A stretch of 45,459 bases of DNA from positions 1-45,459 of the forward strand of contig CAZFAA010000009.1 in NCBI GenBank assembly GCA_964516605.1, given 5' to 3'. Shown one piece after another: positions 34,863 to 44,109 of this stretch (positions are counted from its first letter, which is position 1; every line of letters starts with the position of its first letter). A model generated the notes under the pieces. The model had not been told where the DNA came from. It made no database searches and worked only from the letters and a program-made list of their open reading frames with translations. Source of the DNA: GCA-2732805 sp964516605. Lineage in GTDB: Bacteria > Pseudomonadota > Gammaproteobacteria > Coxiellales > Coxiellaceae. Position numbers and translations under genes: made by a program.

Positions 34863-35225
34863 ACCGCCTCCTGTTGCGTTAATTGTTCAATTGCAGCAAT
34901 TTCAATCAAAAATTGCAACATTTTTAATGGATGTATTGTCTTAACAAAACAGTCGCGCTTCAGTTTTCGGCACCTGCTGTAAAGCAGGGTCAGTTAATGT
35001 TGATTCTTTTTTAGAAGTGTTCTCGTCAGCAAGAAAAGGGCTTGATCCCCTCTTAAATGTAATTGTCGCCAACTCCTTCATCTTATGATATAAATGCACC
35101 TTCAAAATTAACTTAAAAATCCACACACAGACCGGCACGTTGCTCAGGGTGTTCGTAACTTGTTGAAAAATAAGTAATATGAATTTAGCAATGGGGTTTG
35201 TGGAGGGAGCAACCCGGAGAAAACT
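34863..35225. other. Gap between carotenoid oxygenase and rpsB
   Basis: These 363 bases must hold both divergent promoters. Near the oxygenase gene is an AT-rich inverted repeat (TTGCA 34891-34895, TGCAA 34914-34918). A minus-strand ORF of 46-65 codons (ending 34941) has no ribosome binding site and is not called. A weak rpsB promoter could be TTCGTA (35153-35158) with TAATAT (35176-35181), spacing 17. Confidence 0.5.
35195..35216 (+). promoter_or_regulatory. rpsB leader hairpin
   Basis: GGGTT (35195-35199) and AACCC (35212-35216) pair just before the ribosome binding site CCGGAG. Enterobacterial rpsB-tsf is autoregulated by S2 binding its leader; this hairpin is in the right place for such control, but homology is not shown. 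Confidence 0.4.
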
Positions 35226-36176
35226 ATGACAGTTACTGTTAGCATGCGCGACATGTTAGAAGCAGGTGTTCATTTCGGACACCGTACTCGCTATTGGAAC
35301 TCACAGATGAAGCCATATATTTTTGGTATTCGTCATAACGTTCACATTATCAACCTGGAAGAAACCCTTCCTTTATTCAACAACGCCATTAAATTTCTAG
35401 GCCGCATTGCTGAAAACCGCGGCAAGATTTTATTTGTGGGTACTAAATTTGCAGCGCGCGACATCATTAAAGAAGAAGCGGATCGCTGTGGTATGCCGTA
35501 TGTCAATTATCGTTGGCTCGGTGGCATGTTGACGAACTATAAAACCATTCGCCAATCTATTCGCCGTTTAAAAGAAGTTGAAGAGAAAGCCGCGGATGTG
35601 AACTACTTAGCAAAATTAACGAAAAAAGAACGCTTAAATCTGATGCGTGAAAAAGACAAGCTCACGACAGTGTTAGAAGGCATTAAAAACATGGGCGGAT
35701 TACCTGATGCTTTATTCATCGTGGATGTGGGTAACGAAGATATTGCTGTGTCTGAAGCAAAACGCCTAGGCATACCAGTTGTGGGTGTGGTGGATACCAA
35801 CTGCAGTCCAGATAACATTGATTACATTATTCCGGGTAACGATGATGCATTACGTTCGATACGTTTGTATTGCAAAACGGTTGCGGATGTTGTGTTGGAT
35901 AAACGTGGGAAGCCTGAAGTAGAGGAAAAAATAGCGGATACGCCTGTTGTGAGGGCGGCTGTATCACGCAAAGTCGTTGCTAAAAAACCCGTTGAAGTAG
36001 CTGATGTCGAAGAGGGTGCTGTTGAAGTGAACCTTGAGGTACTGGAGCAAATAGCACAGCCTGCAAAAAAGAAACCAGCTGCAAAAAAAGTAGTGGCAAA
36101 GAAACCGGTGGTGAAAAAAGATGCTGCTGCCAAGAAGTCAGCTGCAAATAAAATGGGAGATGATAACCATGAGTAA
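35226..36176 (+). CDS. rpsB: 30S ribosomal protein S2 with long basic C-terminal tail
   Basis: S2 joins the small subunit late and is needed for S1 binding. The core (about residues 1-226) is canonical: MRDMLEAGVHFGHRTRYWN at the start, YRWLGGMLTNYKTIRQS, PDALFIVDV and DTNCSPDNIDY. A tail of about 90 residues follows, first acidic (VEVADVEEGAVEVN), then rich in Lys, Ala and Pro (repeated AKKP/AKK units from about 279). E. coli S2 has 241 residues; this one has 316. Its stop overlaps the tsf start by 8 bases. Confidence 0.97.
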   Translation: MTVTVSMRDMLEAGVHFGHRTRYWNSQMKPYIFGIRHNVHIINLEETLPLFNNAIKFLGRIAENRGKILFVGTKFAARDIIKEEADRCGMPYVNYRWLGGMLTNYKTIRQSIRRLKEVEEKAADVNYLAKLTKKERLNLMREKDKLTTVLEGIKNMGGLPDALFIVDVGNEDIAVSEAKRLGIPVVGVVDTNCSPDNIDYIIPGNDDALRSIRLYCKTVADVVLDKRGKPEVEEKIADTPVVRAAVSRKVVAKKPVEVADVEEGAVEVNLEVLEQIAQPAKKKPAAKKVVAKKPVVKKDAAAKKSAANKMGDDNHE

Positions 36177-37032
36177 TATTACCGCTGCAATGGTTAAAGA
36201 ATTACGCGAGATCACAGGCGCTGGCATGATGGAATGCAAGAATGCTTTGGTTGAAGCGAATGCGAATATTGAAGAGGCGATTGTTGTATTGCGCAAGCGT
36301 GGTGTTGCTAAAGCCGCTAAGCGTGCCGATAAAACGGCAGCCGAAGGCGTGATTGTAGCGGCTGTGGCGCCAGATGAAAAAACAGCTTATTTAGTTGAAG
36401 TGAACTGTGAAACCGATTTTGTCGCGCGCGATGAAAGTTTCAATGCGTTTGCGCAACACGTTGCGGCAACAGGCTTGGCAGCAGGCAGCGAAGATTTCGC
36501 GCAGTTAGCGGGTATTGAAGAAGCGCGCCAACAGCTCGCGCATAAGCTTGGCGAAAATGTGCAGTTACGCCGTGCTAAATTTATGAAAATACCAGAAGGC
36601 GCTATTTATGCTTACAATCATGGTTCACGTATTGGCGTTCTCATTGCGCTCAATCAAAAAAATCCTGAATTGGGTAAAGATATTGCGATGCATATTGCAG
36701 CATTGAATCCACAAGCATTGGATGGTAGCGCGGTGGATCCGGCTTTATTAGAAAAAGAGCGCGAGATTATTACGGATCAAGCGCGTCAAACCGGTAAACC
36801 TGATGCATTGATTGCTAAAATGGTGGAAGGACGCATTGCTAAATACATCAAAGAAATATGCTTGGTTGATCAACCTTTTGTGCGTGATAGCGAGCAAACA
36901 GTGGGTCAGCTGCTTGCCAAACAAGGCGCTGCAGTATACGAGTTTGCACGTTTTGAAGCGGGTGAGGGTATTGAAAAAGAAGTAGTGGATTTTGCGCAAG
37001 AAGTGCAGTCACAAGTGAGTGGTTCTCGCTAG
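36169..37032 (+). CDS. tsf: Elongation factor Ts
   Basis: EF-Ts exchanges GDP on EF-Tu during translation. The 287 residues have the N-terminal UBA-like domain (AAMVKELREITGAGMMECK), the EF-Tu contact motif ETDFVARDE, and the C-terminal QPFVRDSEQTVGQLL segment. I chose the ATG at 36169 with GGGAGA upstream. The frame runs open 16 codons further into rpsB without a start signal. The start lies inside the end of rpsB, so translation is coupled. Confidence 0.97.
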   Translation: MSNITAAMVKELREITGAGMMECKNALVEANANIEEAIVVLRKRGVAKAAKRADKTAAEGVIVAAVAPDEKTAYLVEVNCETDFVARDESFNAFAQHVAATGLAAGSEDFAQLAGIEEARQQLAHKLGENVQLRRAKFMKIPEGAIYAYNHGSRIGVLIALNQKNPELGKDIAMHIAALNPQALDGSAVDPALLEKEREIITDQARQTGKPDALIAKMVEGRIAKYIKEICLVDQPFVRDSEQTVGQLLAKQGAAVYEFARFEAGEGIEKEVVDFAQEVQSQVSGSR

Positions 37033-37077
37033 TTTATAGCGCGAATCACCGGGCTGAATTTAACAGAGGAAGGAAAC

Positions 37078-37809
37078 ATGCCACAGACTAAAGAGGCTAT
37101 TTGCTTTAAACGTATTCTGCTGAAAATGAGTGGGGAAGCATTGATGGGCGGTGGTGAAAAAGCTATTGACCCTGAGATGTTGGATCGCTTTGTGAAAGAA
37201 ATTAGAGAAGTATACGATTTAGGTGTGCAAGTTGCTGTTGTGATTGGTGGTGGCAATTTTTTCCGTGGTAAACAGTTGTCGCAGATTGGTATTGATCGTG
37301 TGACAGGCGATTACATGGGCATGTTGGCAACGGTGATGAATGCATTAGCGTTGCGCGATGCTTTAGAGCGTGCGAATTTGCCGTGTCGCGTTTTATCTGC
37401 CATTCCGATGAGTGGGATCGTGGATCACTTTAATAGCCGCAAGGCCATACACCATTTGGAGCAAGGGCGAGTTGTGTTATTTGCCGCAGGTACTGGTAAT
37501 CCTCTTGTTACGACGGATTCAGCAGCCAGCTTGCGCGGCATTGAAATCAATGCCGATGTGGTGTTGAAGGCGACCAATGTGGATGGTGTGTATTCCGCTG
37601 ATCCCACTAAAGATCCTCATGCGAAGTTGTATCGTCATCTTACATTTGAAGAAGCATTGAAAAAAGAGTTAGCGGTTATGGATCTGGCTGCTTTTTGTCA
37701 GGCACGTGATTACAATATGCCATTGCGTGTGTTCAATATACATAAGCCTGGTGCGCTGCTGCGAGTCATCAAAGGCGAAGTAGAAGGTACTGCCGTAGAA
37801 AAGGAGTAA
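37078..37809 (+). CDS. pyrH: Uridylate kinase (UMP kinase)
   Basis: PyrH phosphorylates UMP to UDP for nucleotide and envelope precursor synthesis. It is a 243-residue amino-acid-kinase fold with ILLKMSGEALMG, VIGGGNFFRG, GDYMGMLATVMNALAL (UMP site), AGTGNPLVTTDSAA and KATNVDGVYSADP. GAGGAAGGAA precedes the ATG. frr follows three bases after its stop. Confidence 0.97.
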   Translation: MPQTKEAICFKRILLKMSGEALMGGGEKAIDPEMLDRFVKEIREVYDLGVQVAVVIGGGNFFRGKQLSQIGIDRVTGDYMGMLATVMNALALRDALERANLPCRVLSAIPMSGIVDHFNSRKAIHHLEQGRVVLFAAGTGNPLVTTDSAASLRGIEINADVVLKATNVDGVYSADPTKDPHAKLYRHLTFEEALKKELAVMDLAAFCQARDYNMPLRVFNIHKPGALLRVIKGEVEGTAVEKE

Positions 37810-37812
37810 ATT

Positions 37813-38370
37813 ATGATTCAAGATATTATTCAAGATGCGCGTTCACGTATGCAAAAATGTGTTGAGGCGTTTCAAGTTAATTTAACCAAATTGCGTACGG
37901 GGCGTGCACACCCTAGTCTGTTAGAACATTTGGTGGTCGAATATTATGGTACACCCACAGCATTGAATCAGGTGGCTAATATTACCATTGAAAATTCACG
38001 CACCTTAGCGATCACACCTTGGGAAAAAAACATGGTGGGCCCGATTGAAAAAGCCATTCTGACATCGGATCTAGGTTTAAATCCAGCGACTTCAGGTACA
38101 TTGATTCGTGTACCATTACCCCCTTTAAATGAAGAGCGACGTCATGCATTAACAAAGGTGGTGCGTGATGAAGCTGAAAAGGCACGTGTTTCTGCACGCA
38201 ATGTGCGCCGTGATGCGATGCATGATGTCAAAGAGTTGCTTAAGGCAAAAGACATCAATGAAGATGATGAGCGTAAAGCTGAGCAAGAAATACAGAAAAT
38301 TACAGATGAAACGGTAAAACAAATTGATGCTGTGTGTGCCGCCAAGGAAAAGGATTTGCTGGAGGTTTAG
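37813..38370 (+). CDS. frr: Ribosome recycling factor
   Basis: RRF splits post-termination ribosomes together with EF-G. The 185-residue protein has the two-domain order of the family: KLRTGRAHPSLLEHL, then VEYYGTPTALNQVANI, the central domain with ITPWEKNMVGPIEKAI, and the long C-terminal helices (EERRHALTKVVRDEAEKARV). AAGGAG lies at the end of pyrH. Confidence 0.97.
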   Translation: MIQDIIQDARSRMQKCVEAFQVNLTKLRTGRAHPSLLEHLVVEYYGTPTALNQVANITIENSRTLAITPWEKNMVGPIEKAILTSDLGLNPATSGTLIRVPLPPLNEERRHALTKVVRDEAEKARVSARNVRRDAMHDVKELLKAKDINEDDERKAEQEIQKITDETVKQIDAVCAAKEKDLLEV

Positions 38371-38397
38371 GTGACGTTTTAAATTGAGGTGTCGTGT

Positions 38398-39132
38398 ATG
38401 AATGGAATTCAAAAAATACCACAGCATGTTGCCATTATTATGGATGGGAATGGTCGTTGGGCCAGGTCCCGCAAGCTGCCGCGTATTATGGGCCATCGTA
38501 CTGGCGTGAAGTCTGTAAGGCGTGCCATTGAGTTTTGTCATAAACACCGCATTCCCCATCTCAGTTTGTTTGCTTTAAGTGTCGAAAATCGTGAAAATCG
38601 CCCATCAAAAGAAGTGGAATTTTTACTGTCTTTGTTTCTAGAATCATTACGTCAACACACAGCTGAAATGCATAAAAATAATATCCGCGTTGAGGTAGTG
38701 GGGGATCGTTCTTTATTGAGCGATGTTTTAAGGCGGCATATTGAATACACGCAGATGCTTACTAAAAATAATACGGGTTTGAGATTGATGGTGGCGATTG
38801 ATTACAGTGGTCGCTGGGATATTGTTCAGGCTATGCAGGGTATCATGCGTGATGGCATTGCTCCAGATCAGGTCAGCGAAGCATTGGTCAGTCGTTATCT
38901 GTGTTTTGCTGATGTGCCAGAGCCTGATTTATTAATTCGCACCAGTGGCGAGCAGCGTATTAGTAATTTTATGCTGTGGCAATGCGCTTACACTGAGTTT
39001 TATTTCTCCAAAGAACATTGGCCTGATTTTGATGAGCAGGTATTTGAGCAAGCACTTATAGCATTTAATGAGCGTGAACGGCGTTTTGGTTATACCAGCG
39101 AACAATTAGCAGCAGGAGTCGAAAGTGCTTAA
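38398..39132 (+). CDS. uppS: Undecaprenyl diphosphate synthase
   Basis: This cis-prenyltransferase makes C55 undecaprenyl diphosphate, the lipid carrier for peptidoglycan and surface sugars. The 244 residues keep D16 in IIMDGNGRWA, the RTSGEQRISNF diphosphate-binding segment and the WPDFDE-FNERERRFG end. The substrate loop normally reads like SSENWNRP; here residues 61-69 are SVENRENRP, one residue longer and without the Trp. GAGGT lies seven bases before the ATG at 38398; a GTG three codons earlier is less likely. Confidence 0.95.
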   Translation: MNGIQKIPQHVAIIMDGNGRWARSRKLPRIMGHRTGVKSVRRAIEFCHKHRIPHLSLFALSVENRENRPSKEVEFLLSLFLESLRQHTAEMHKNNIRVEVVGDRSLLSDVLRRHIEYTQMLTKNNTGLRLMVAIDYSGRWDIVQAMQGIMRDGIAPDQVSEALVSRYLCFADVPEPDLLIRTSGEQRISNFMLWQCAYTEFYFSKEHWPDFDEQVFEQALIAFNERERRFGYTSEQLAAGVESA

Positions 39133-39973
39133 ATTGCGTATCATCACCGCTCTCATTTTACTGCCTTTATTAATTGCGGCTATTTTGCTGTTGCCGAATG
39201 TGTATTTTAAAGCTGTCTTAGGCCTGATTACGTTACTCGGCGCTTGGGAATGGTCTGCATTAGTTGATTTTAAATCCAAGCGCTTATCGCAATCACTGGC
39301 ATTGCGCGGTTTATTTGTCATAGTGATTGCAGTGGGTTTGTATCTGGGTGTGAGGGTATCTGAGCAGGCACAAGATATTCACACTAATGTGCTGTCCTTG
39401 ATGATTATTGGGATTGTGTATTGGGTATGGATTACCTTTGCGGTCATGCGTTTTAATGCAGGCAAGTCACCTCTGGGTCTTGAGTTTGGCAGTTTGCGTG
39501 TTTTTTCAGGTATTGTTTTTTTTATTACTGGTTTTGTCGCGATTTTAGCGGTGCGTGGCATGTATCTGGATGGCAGTTATTGGTTGCTTTTAATGGTTGT
39601 TGTGATTATGGCCGCAGACAGTGGCGCGTATTTTTGCGGCCGCTTGTGGGGTAAAACACCATTGGCAGAGCGCGTCAGCCCCAAGAAAACTTGGGCAGGC
39701 TTCTGGGGGGGGCTTATTATTGCAGCGATCATGAGTTTTGTGGGGTCCTATTTCTTTAATTTAAATTGGTCGCAAGCATTATCGTTTTGCTGTTTGAGTT
39801 TGGTAGCAGCATTTTTTTCCATTATGGGTGATTTATCAATTAGTGTTATGAAACGGCAAACAGGCTTGAAGGATTCTGGCAGTTTATTGCCGGGTCATGG
39901 CGGTTTTTTGGATCGCATGGATAGTATCTTTTCAGGGATGGTTATTTTTGCACTTGGTTTTTTATGGCTATAA
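39125..39973 (+). CDS. cdsA: Phosphatidate cytidylyltransferase
   Basis: CdsA makes CDP-diacylglycerol from phosphatidate and CTP in the inner membrane, the precursor of all phospholipids, including the substrate pathway of PgpA. The 282 residues carry about eight hydrophobic helices, SPKKTWAGFWGGLI, and the C-terminal signature KRQTGLKDSGSLLPGHGGFLD. It starts with GTG, overlapping uppS by 8 bases, after GCAGGAG. dxr starts ten bases before its stop. Confidence 0.95.
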   Translation: MLKLRIITALILLPLLIAAILLLPNVYFKAVLGLITLLGAWEWSALVDFKSKRLSQSLALRGLFVIVIAVGLYLGVRVSEQAQDIHTNVLSLMIIGIVYWVWITFAVMRFNAGKSPLGLEFGSLRVFSGIVFFITGFVAILAVRGMYLDGSYWLLLMVVVIMAADSGAYFCGRLWGKTPLAERVSPKKTWAGFWGGLIIAAIMSFVGSYFFNLNWSQALSFCCLSLVAAFFSIMGDLSISVMKRQTGLKDSGSLLPGHGGFLDRMDSIFSGMVIFALGFLWL

Positions 39974-41142
39974 CGGTTTGTATTTTAGGATCAACAGGCT
40001 CTATTGGTCAGCAAACATTAGATGTCATTCGTGAGCATCAAGAGCACTTTAAAGTGTTGGCATTAACGGCGCATTCTAAAACCGATATTTTATTTAAGCA
40101 ATGCCAAGAGTTTCATCCTGAATACGTTGTATGTGTGAATCCACAAGCAGCATGCCTGTTGCGTGAGCAATTAGCGCAAGCACGTTTAGCTATTGATGTA
40201 TTGGAGGGTGCGCAGGCTTTGATTGATGTGGCGGCTGATACGGCGACGGCGATGGTGGTTGCAGCGATTGTGGGTGCAGCGGGCTTGCCTGCAACGTTTG
40301 CTGCGGTCAAAGCGGGTAAAACAATTTTGCTCGCTAATAAGGAAGCCTTGGTCATGTCAGGTGCTTTATTCATGGATGCTGTGCGTCACTATGGTGCGAC
40401 ACTATTGCCAGTGGACAGTGAGCACAACGCCTTATTTCAATGCATGCCAGCAGGATATTTACCTGGGCAGCCGAAGCCGCAACAGGTAGATGGCATCATT
40501 TTAACGGCTTCGGGTGGCCCTTTTTTACATAGAGAACTGGATACCTTTACGACCATTACACCACAAGAGGCGGTGGCTCACCCCAATTGGTCTATGGGTG
40601 CAAAAATCTCCGTCGATAGCGCCACGATGATGAATAAAGGTCTTGAGGTTATTGAAGCACATTGGTTGTTTGACATGCCTCAACACACGATCGAAGTGGT
40701 GATGCATCCGCAAAGCGTCATTCATTCTTTATTGAGATATGTAGATGGTTCGATTTTAGCGCAGTGTGGTGTTGCTGATATGCGCACGCCGCTCGCGTAT
40801 TGCATGGGTTGGCCACATCGCTTATCCGTTTCTGTACAGCGCTTGAATTTGTGTGAGGTAGGGCGGTTTGATTTTTTTGCTCCAGATTTTGTACGTTTTC
40901 CGTGTTTGCGTTATGCGTATCAAGCGTTGGAGGCAGGGCCTGTGGCGACATTAGTATTGAATACAGTGAATGAATTAGCGGTAGCGGCATTTTTGCAAGG
41001 TCGAATTTCTTATCTAAAAATTGCAGAGATTATTGAGCAGTCTCTCTCCGAATTTGATTTTGCGCCGCCACGTACCATTGAAGACGCCATTGAAATTGAT
41101 CATAAAATCCGCAGCGAGACGTTCTGTATTGCAATCAATTAA
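39964..41142 (+). CDS. dxr: 1-deoxy-D-xylulose 5-phosphate reductoisomerase
   Basis: Dxr is the committed step of the non-mevalonate isoprenoid pathway, making 2-C-methyl-D-erythritol 4-phosphate with NADPH. The 392 residues contain GSTGSIGQQTLDVI, ANKEALVMSG, the metal-site VDSEHNALFQ, ASGGPF, SVDSATMMNKGLEVIEAHWLF and HPQSVIHS. The order uppS-cdsA-dxr follows the Pseudomonas type rather than E. coli, where dxr precedes uppS. The gene overlaps cdsA by ten bases. The expected next gene rseP is missing. Confidence 0.97.
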   Translation: MAITVCILGSTGSIGQQTLDVIREHQEHFKVLALTAHSKTDILFKQCQEFHPEYVVCVNPQAACLLREQLAQARLAIDVLEGAQALIDVAADTATAMVVAAIVGAAGLPATFAAVKAGKTILLANKEALVMSGALFMDAVRHYGATLLPVDSEHNALFQCMPAGYLPGQPKPQQVDGIILTASGGPFLHRELDTFTTITPQEAVAHPNWSMGAKISVDSATMMNKGLEVIEAHWLFDMPQHTIEVVMHPQSVIHSLLRYVDGSILAQCGVADMRTPLAYCMGWPHRLSVSVQRLNLCEVGRFDFFAPDFVRFPCLRYAYQALEAGPVATLVLNTVNELAVAAFLQGRISYLKIAEIIEQSLSEFDFAPPRTIEDAIEIDHKIRSETFCIAIN

Positions 41143-41168
41143 AGCTGGGGTAATTGAATAGCCTCATG

Positions 41169-41174
41169 TATAAT
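41169..41174 (+). promoter_or_regulatory. Possible bamA promoter (-10 only)
   Basis: A perfect TATAAT lies 41 bases before the bamA start in the 73-base gap after dxr. No good -35 is found at 16-18 bases (the stretch reads GCTGGGGT). It may be a weak or activator-dependent promoter. Confidence 0.35.
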
Positions 41175-41215
41175 CGCAGAATTTATGCGGTATTGGATTA
41201 ATTGGACTTTATACT

Positions 41216-43558
41216 ATGATATTAAAACTAAGACGAAACGTAACCAAATTTTTTGCACTGACAGCACTGTCTGTAGCGTTATCGTCTGCATGGGCAGATG
41301 ATTTTGTGATTCAAAATATAGTTATTAAGGGTAATGAACGTTTAAGCACGGGAACTATTTTTAGTTACATCCCTGTGCATCCTGGCCAAACGTTTACGGA
41401 TGCAGAGGGTGATGCAACGATTACAGCATTATTTAGAACAGGAAATTTTAAAGATGTAACGCTGCAGCGCATGGGTAACACGTTAGTGGTGAACGTCACA
41501 GAACGTCCGACGATTGGTTACCTTAAAATTGTTGGTAACAAAGAAATTAAAACCAAACAACTTTTTACCGTATTAAAAAATATGAACCTGGTTGAAGGTG
41601 ACGTATTTGATTCAACAAAACTGCAACAAATTAAAATTGGTTTGGAAAATGAGTACAGCCGTCTGGGACACTATGTGGCGATTGTGACGACGGATGTGAA
41701 ACCAGAGCCGCGTAATCAAGTAGCGCTTACTATTCAAGTAACAGAAGGGCCACTTTCCAAAGTCCATCGCATTACGTTCTCAGGTAATGAGCATTTTGGT
41801 CAGAGTAAGTTACGTGGTGTGTTTCAACTGACTACACCAGGGATTATGACACTCATTAATCATCATGACCGTTTTTCGAATGAGCAATTGGACGCTGATT
41901 TGGAATCGCTCAAGAATTTTTATTACAATCACGGCTATTTACGCTTCAAAGTTATTTCTAAGAGTGTGACGTTTAATCCAACTCACACAGCTGTCACCAT
42001 TCATGTGAACTTATTTGAAGGGCCTGTTTATCGGATTAGTGGTTACCGTGTCAATGAACAAGACCGTTATGTGCACCGTGTTGAATCCATGATTCATTTG
42101 AAAACGGGTTCTGTCTTTTCACGGCAAGATATCATCGATACCAATAAACGTATTGCTAATTTTTTTGCAGACCGTGGTTATGCTTTTCCATCAATTAATC
42201 CTGTGCCACAATTAAATGATCAGGATCATACTGCTTTTGTCGTATTTAATGTGAGTGAAGGTACGCGTATTTATGTGCGTACGATTAATATTGTCGGTAA
42301 TACACATACCACAGAGCGGGTGATTCGTAATCAGCTGCGTCAAATGGAGCAATCTGTTTATTCACGCAGCAAAATTTTAGAGTCAACACGTAATATTCAA
42401 GCGGGTATGCCGTATTTAACAGATGTATCTGAGGTGCCGGTTCCGGTACCCGGTCATCCTGATCAAGTGGATTTGGATTACCATGTTAAAGAAATTAACG
42501 CGGGTAAAGCCAGTGTACAGGGTGGTTATTCAGACGTAGAAGGTTTCATTTATGGCGCGAATTTAACGGAACCTAACTTTATGGGAACGGGCCGCTATAC
42601 GTCGCTTGGGTTTACACGCAGTAAATTTTCGTCAAACTACAATTTTACATATGAGAATCCTTTTTACACGATCGATGGCGTCAGTCGCGGATTTAACATT
42701 TCCTACACCAATACGACACCTGGAAAAATCAATCTCGAAAGTTATACTATGAATGATTTTGGTGTGAATTTTAATTACGGTATTCCACTGAGTGAATACA
42801 ATTCTTGGGGTTTTGGTGCAGGCTATGATTACATCAATATTACGAGTGTAAACACCCAGACTATTTCACCTTCGGTCACCCAGTTTTTAAATGCACATCC
42901 GCCTGCCTACAATCAATTAAATGGCACGGTGAATTTTACGCATCAATCGCTCGATCGTGCTATTTTCCCTAATTCAGGTAGCTTACAGCAATTGGCATTA
43001 ACCGTTGGGCCTCCTATGGGTAAAGTAAGTTTAGGATATTATAAAGCAACCTATAACGGTAAATGGTTTATTCCATTTGGCGATTCAGGGTTTGTGTTAG
43101 AACCGCATGATGTAGCAGGTTTTGGTGGTGGCATTGGTTCTACTGATACATTACCTTTCTTTAATAATTTTTATGGTGGTGGTATTGAGACGTTACCTGG
43201 TTTTCAACCCAACTCATTAGGTCCTAAAAACCCGAATGATACAAATCAATCGATGGGTGGTAATCTTGAATTGTTTGCGGGCATGAATATGTTTGCGCCA
43301 ACTTTTTTCAATGATAAAGTGCGTGTGGGTGCTACGTTTAATGTGGGTAATATTTATGACACGCACCATCTCAATACGACGCCTGCCATTAGTTATGAGA
43401 GTGTGAACTTCAGCAGCTTACGTATGTCTGCAGGTACCTTAATTCAGTGGTGGTGGCCACTGGGTGCGCCAATTGATATTTCATTAGCAGTTCCCTTGAA
43501 TCTGAAGAAGAATGATCAGCGTGGCGTCTTTGGATTTTCTATGGGTGGTAGCTTATAA
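41216..43558 (+). CDS. bamA: Outer membrane protein assembly factor BamA
   Basis: BamA inserts beta-barrel proteins into the outer membrane. The 780 residues start with a signal peptide cleaved after SSAWA, five POTRA domains (about 22-415; VVNVTERPTIG, LSKVHRITFSGN, GPVYRISGYRV, GTRIYVRTINIVGNT) and a 16-stranded barrel. The usual C-terminal aromatic residue is lacking: the chain ends FSMGGSL. The ribosome binding site is poor. It normally sits right after rseP, but here it follows dxr directly. Confidence 0.96.
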   Translation: MILKLRRNVTKFFALTALSVALSSAWADDFVIQNIVIKGNERLSTGTIFSYIPVHPGQTFTDAEGDATITALFRTGNFKDVTLQRMGNTLVVNVTERPTIGYLKIVGNKEIKTKQLFTVLKNMNLVEGDVFDSTKLQQIKIGLENEYSRLGHYVAIVTTDVKPEPRNQVALTIQVTEGPLSKVHRITFSGNEHFGQSKLRGVFQLTTPGIMTLINHHDRFSNEQLDADLESLKNFYYNHGYLRFKVISKSVTFNPTHTAVTIHVNLFEGPVYRISGYRVNEQDRYVHRVESMIHLKTGSVFSRQDIIDTNKRIANFFADRGYAFPSINPVPQLNDQDHTAFVVFNVSEGTRIYVRTINIVGNTHTTERVIRNQLRQMEQSVYSRSKILESTRNIQAGMPYLTDVSEVPVPVPGHPDQVDLDYHVKEINAGKASVQGGYSDVEGFIYGANLTEPNFMGTGRYTSLGFTRSKFSSNYNFTYENPFYTIDGVSRGFNISYTNTTPGKINLESYTMNDFGVNFNYGIPLSEYNSWGFGAGYDYINITSVNTQTISPSVTQFLNAHPPAYNQLNGTVNFTHQSLDRAIFPNSGSLQQLALTVGPPMGKVSLGYYKATYNGKWFIPFGDSGFVLEPHDVAGFGGGIGSTDTLPFFNNFYGGGIETLPGFQPNSLGPKNPNDTNQSMGGNLELFAGMNMFAPTFFNDKVRVGATFNVGNIYDTHHLNTTPAISYESVNFSSLRMSAGTLIQWWWPLGAPIDISLAVPLNLKKNDQRGVFGFSMGGSL

Positions 43559-43584
43559 CAGTTTAATCAACAAGGAGAAACACA

Positions 43585-44094
43585 ATGATGAAAAAAATAA
43601 TACTGTCTGGCGCGGCTGTTGTCGCTTTATCGCTATCGTCTTTGACGTTTGCAGCAGATGCGGCTGTTAAGATTGGTGTTGTGGACATGAAAACTATTTT
43701 AACGTCTGCACCACAAATGAAAGCCATTAACGACAAATTAAAGGCACAATTTTCAAAGCGTAAAGAAATGATTTTAGCTCAAGCCAAAGTATTGCAGTCT
43801 AATATGGCTGACTATAACAAGAATAGAGCGGTGCTGAGCGCTGCGAAAGCGAATGCACTCAAAGGTAAGATTGGTTCTGAAGAAAACCAATTGCGCAGCG
43901 AACAAATGGGCTACCAACAAGATTTAATGGCAGCACAAAATCAAGCAATGACAGGTTTTTTAAGTCGCCTTAAATTCTCAGTAACTAAAGTGGCCACAGA
44001 GCAAGGTTTAACAGTTGTGCTACCTAAAAATAATTTGTTGTATTCAAGCGATAGTATTGATATTACAAACAGTGTGTTAAACAGCTTAAAATAA
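43585..44094 (+). CDS. skp: Periplasmic chaperone Skp/OmpH
   Basis: Skp holds unfolded outer-membrane proteins in the periplasm on their way to BamA. The 169 residues have a signal peptide ending LTFAADA, a first beta strand (VKIGVVDMKTIL) and the long charged helices that form the tentacles (about 45-130). AAGGAG lies eight bases before the ATG at 43585; a second ATG follows directly. A hairpin comes after the stop. Confidence 0.93.
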   Translation: MMKKIILSGAAVVALSLSSLTFAADAAVKIGVVDMKTILTSAPQMKAINDKLKAQFSKRKEMILAQAKVLQSNMADYNKNRAVLSAAKANALKGKIGSEENQLRSEQMGYQQDLMAAQNQAMTGFLSRLKFSVTKVATEQGLTVVLPKNNLLYSSDSIDITNSVLNSLK

Positions 44095-44109
44095 CTCGTC
44101 ATTTTCGCT

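Noticed and set aside
34941..35138. 65-codon minus-strand ORF upstream of the carotenoid oxygenase
   Set aside because: No ribosome binding site at either ATG, and it occupies the region needed for the rpsB and oxygenase promoters. Kept only as a note in the gap entry.
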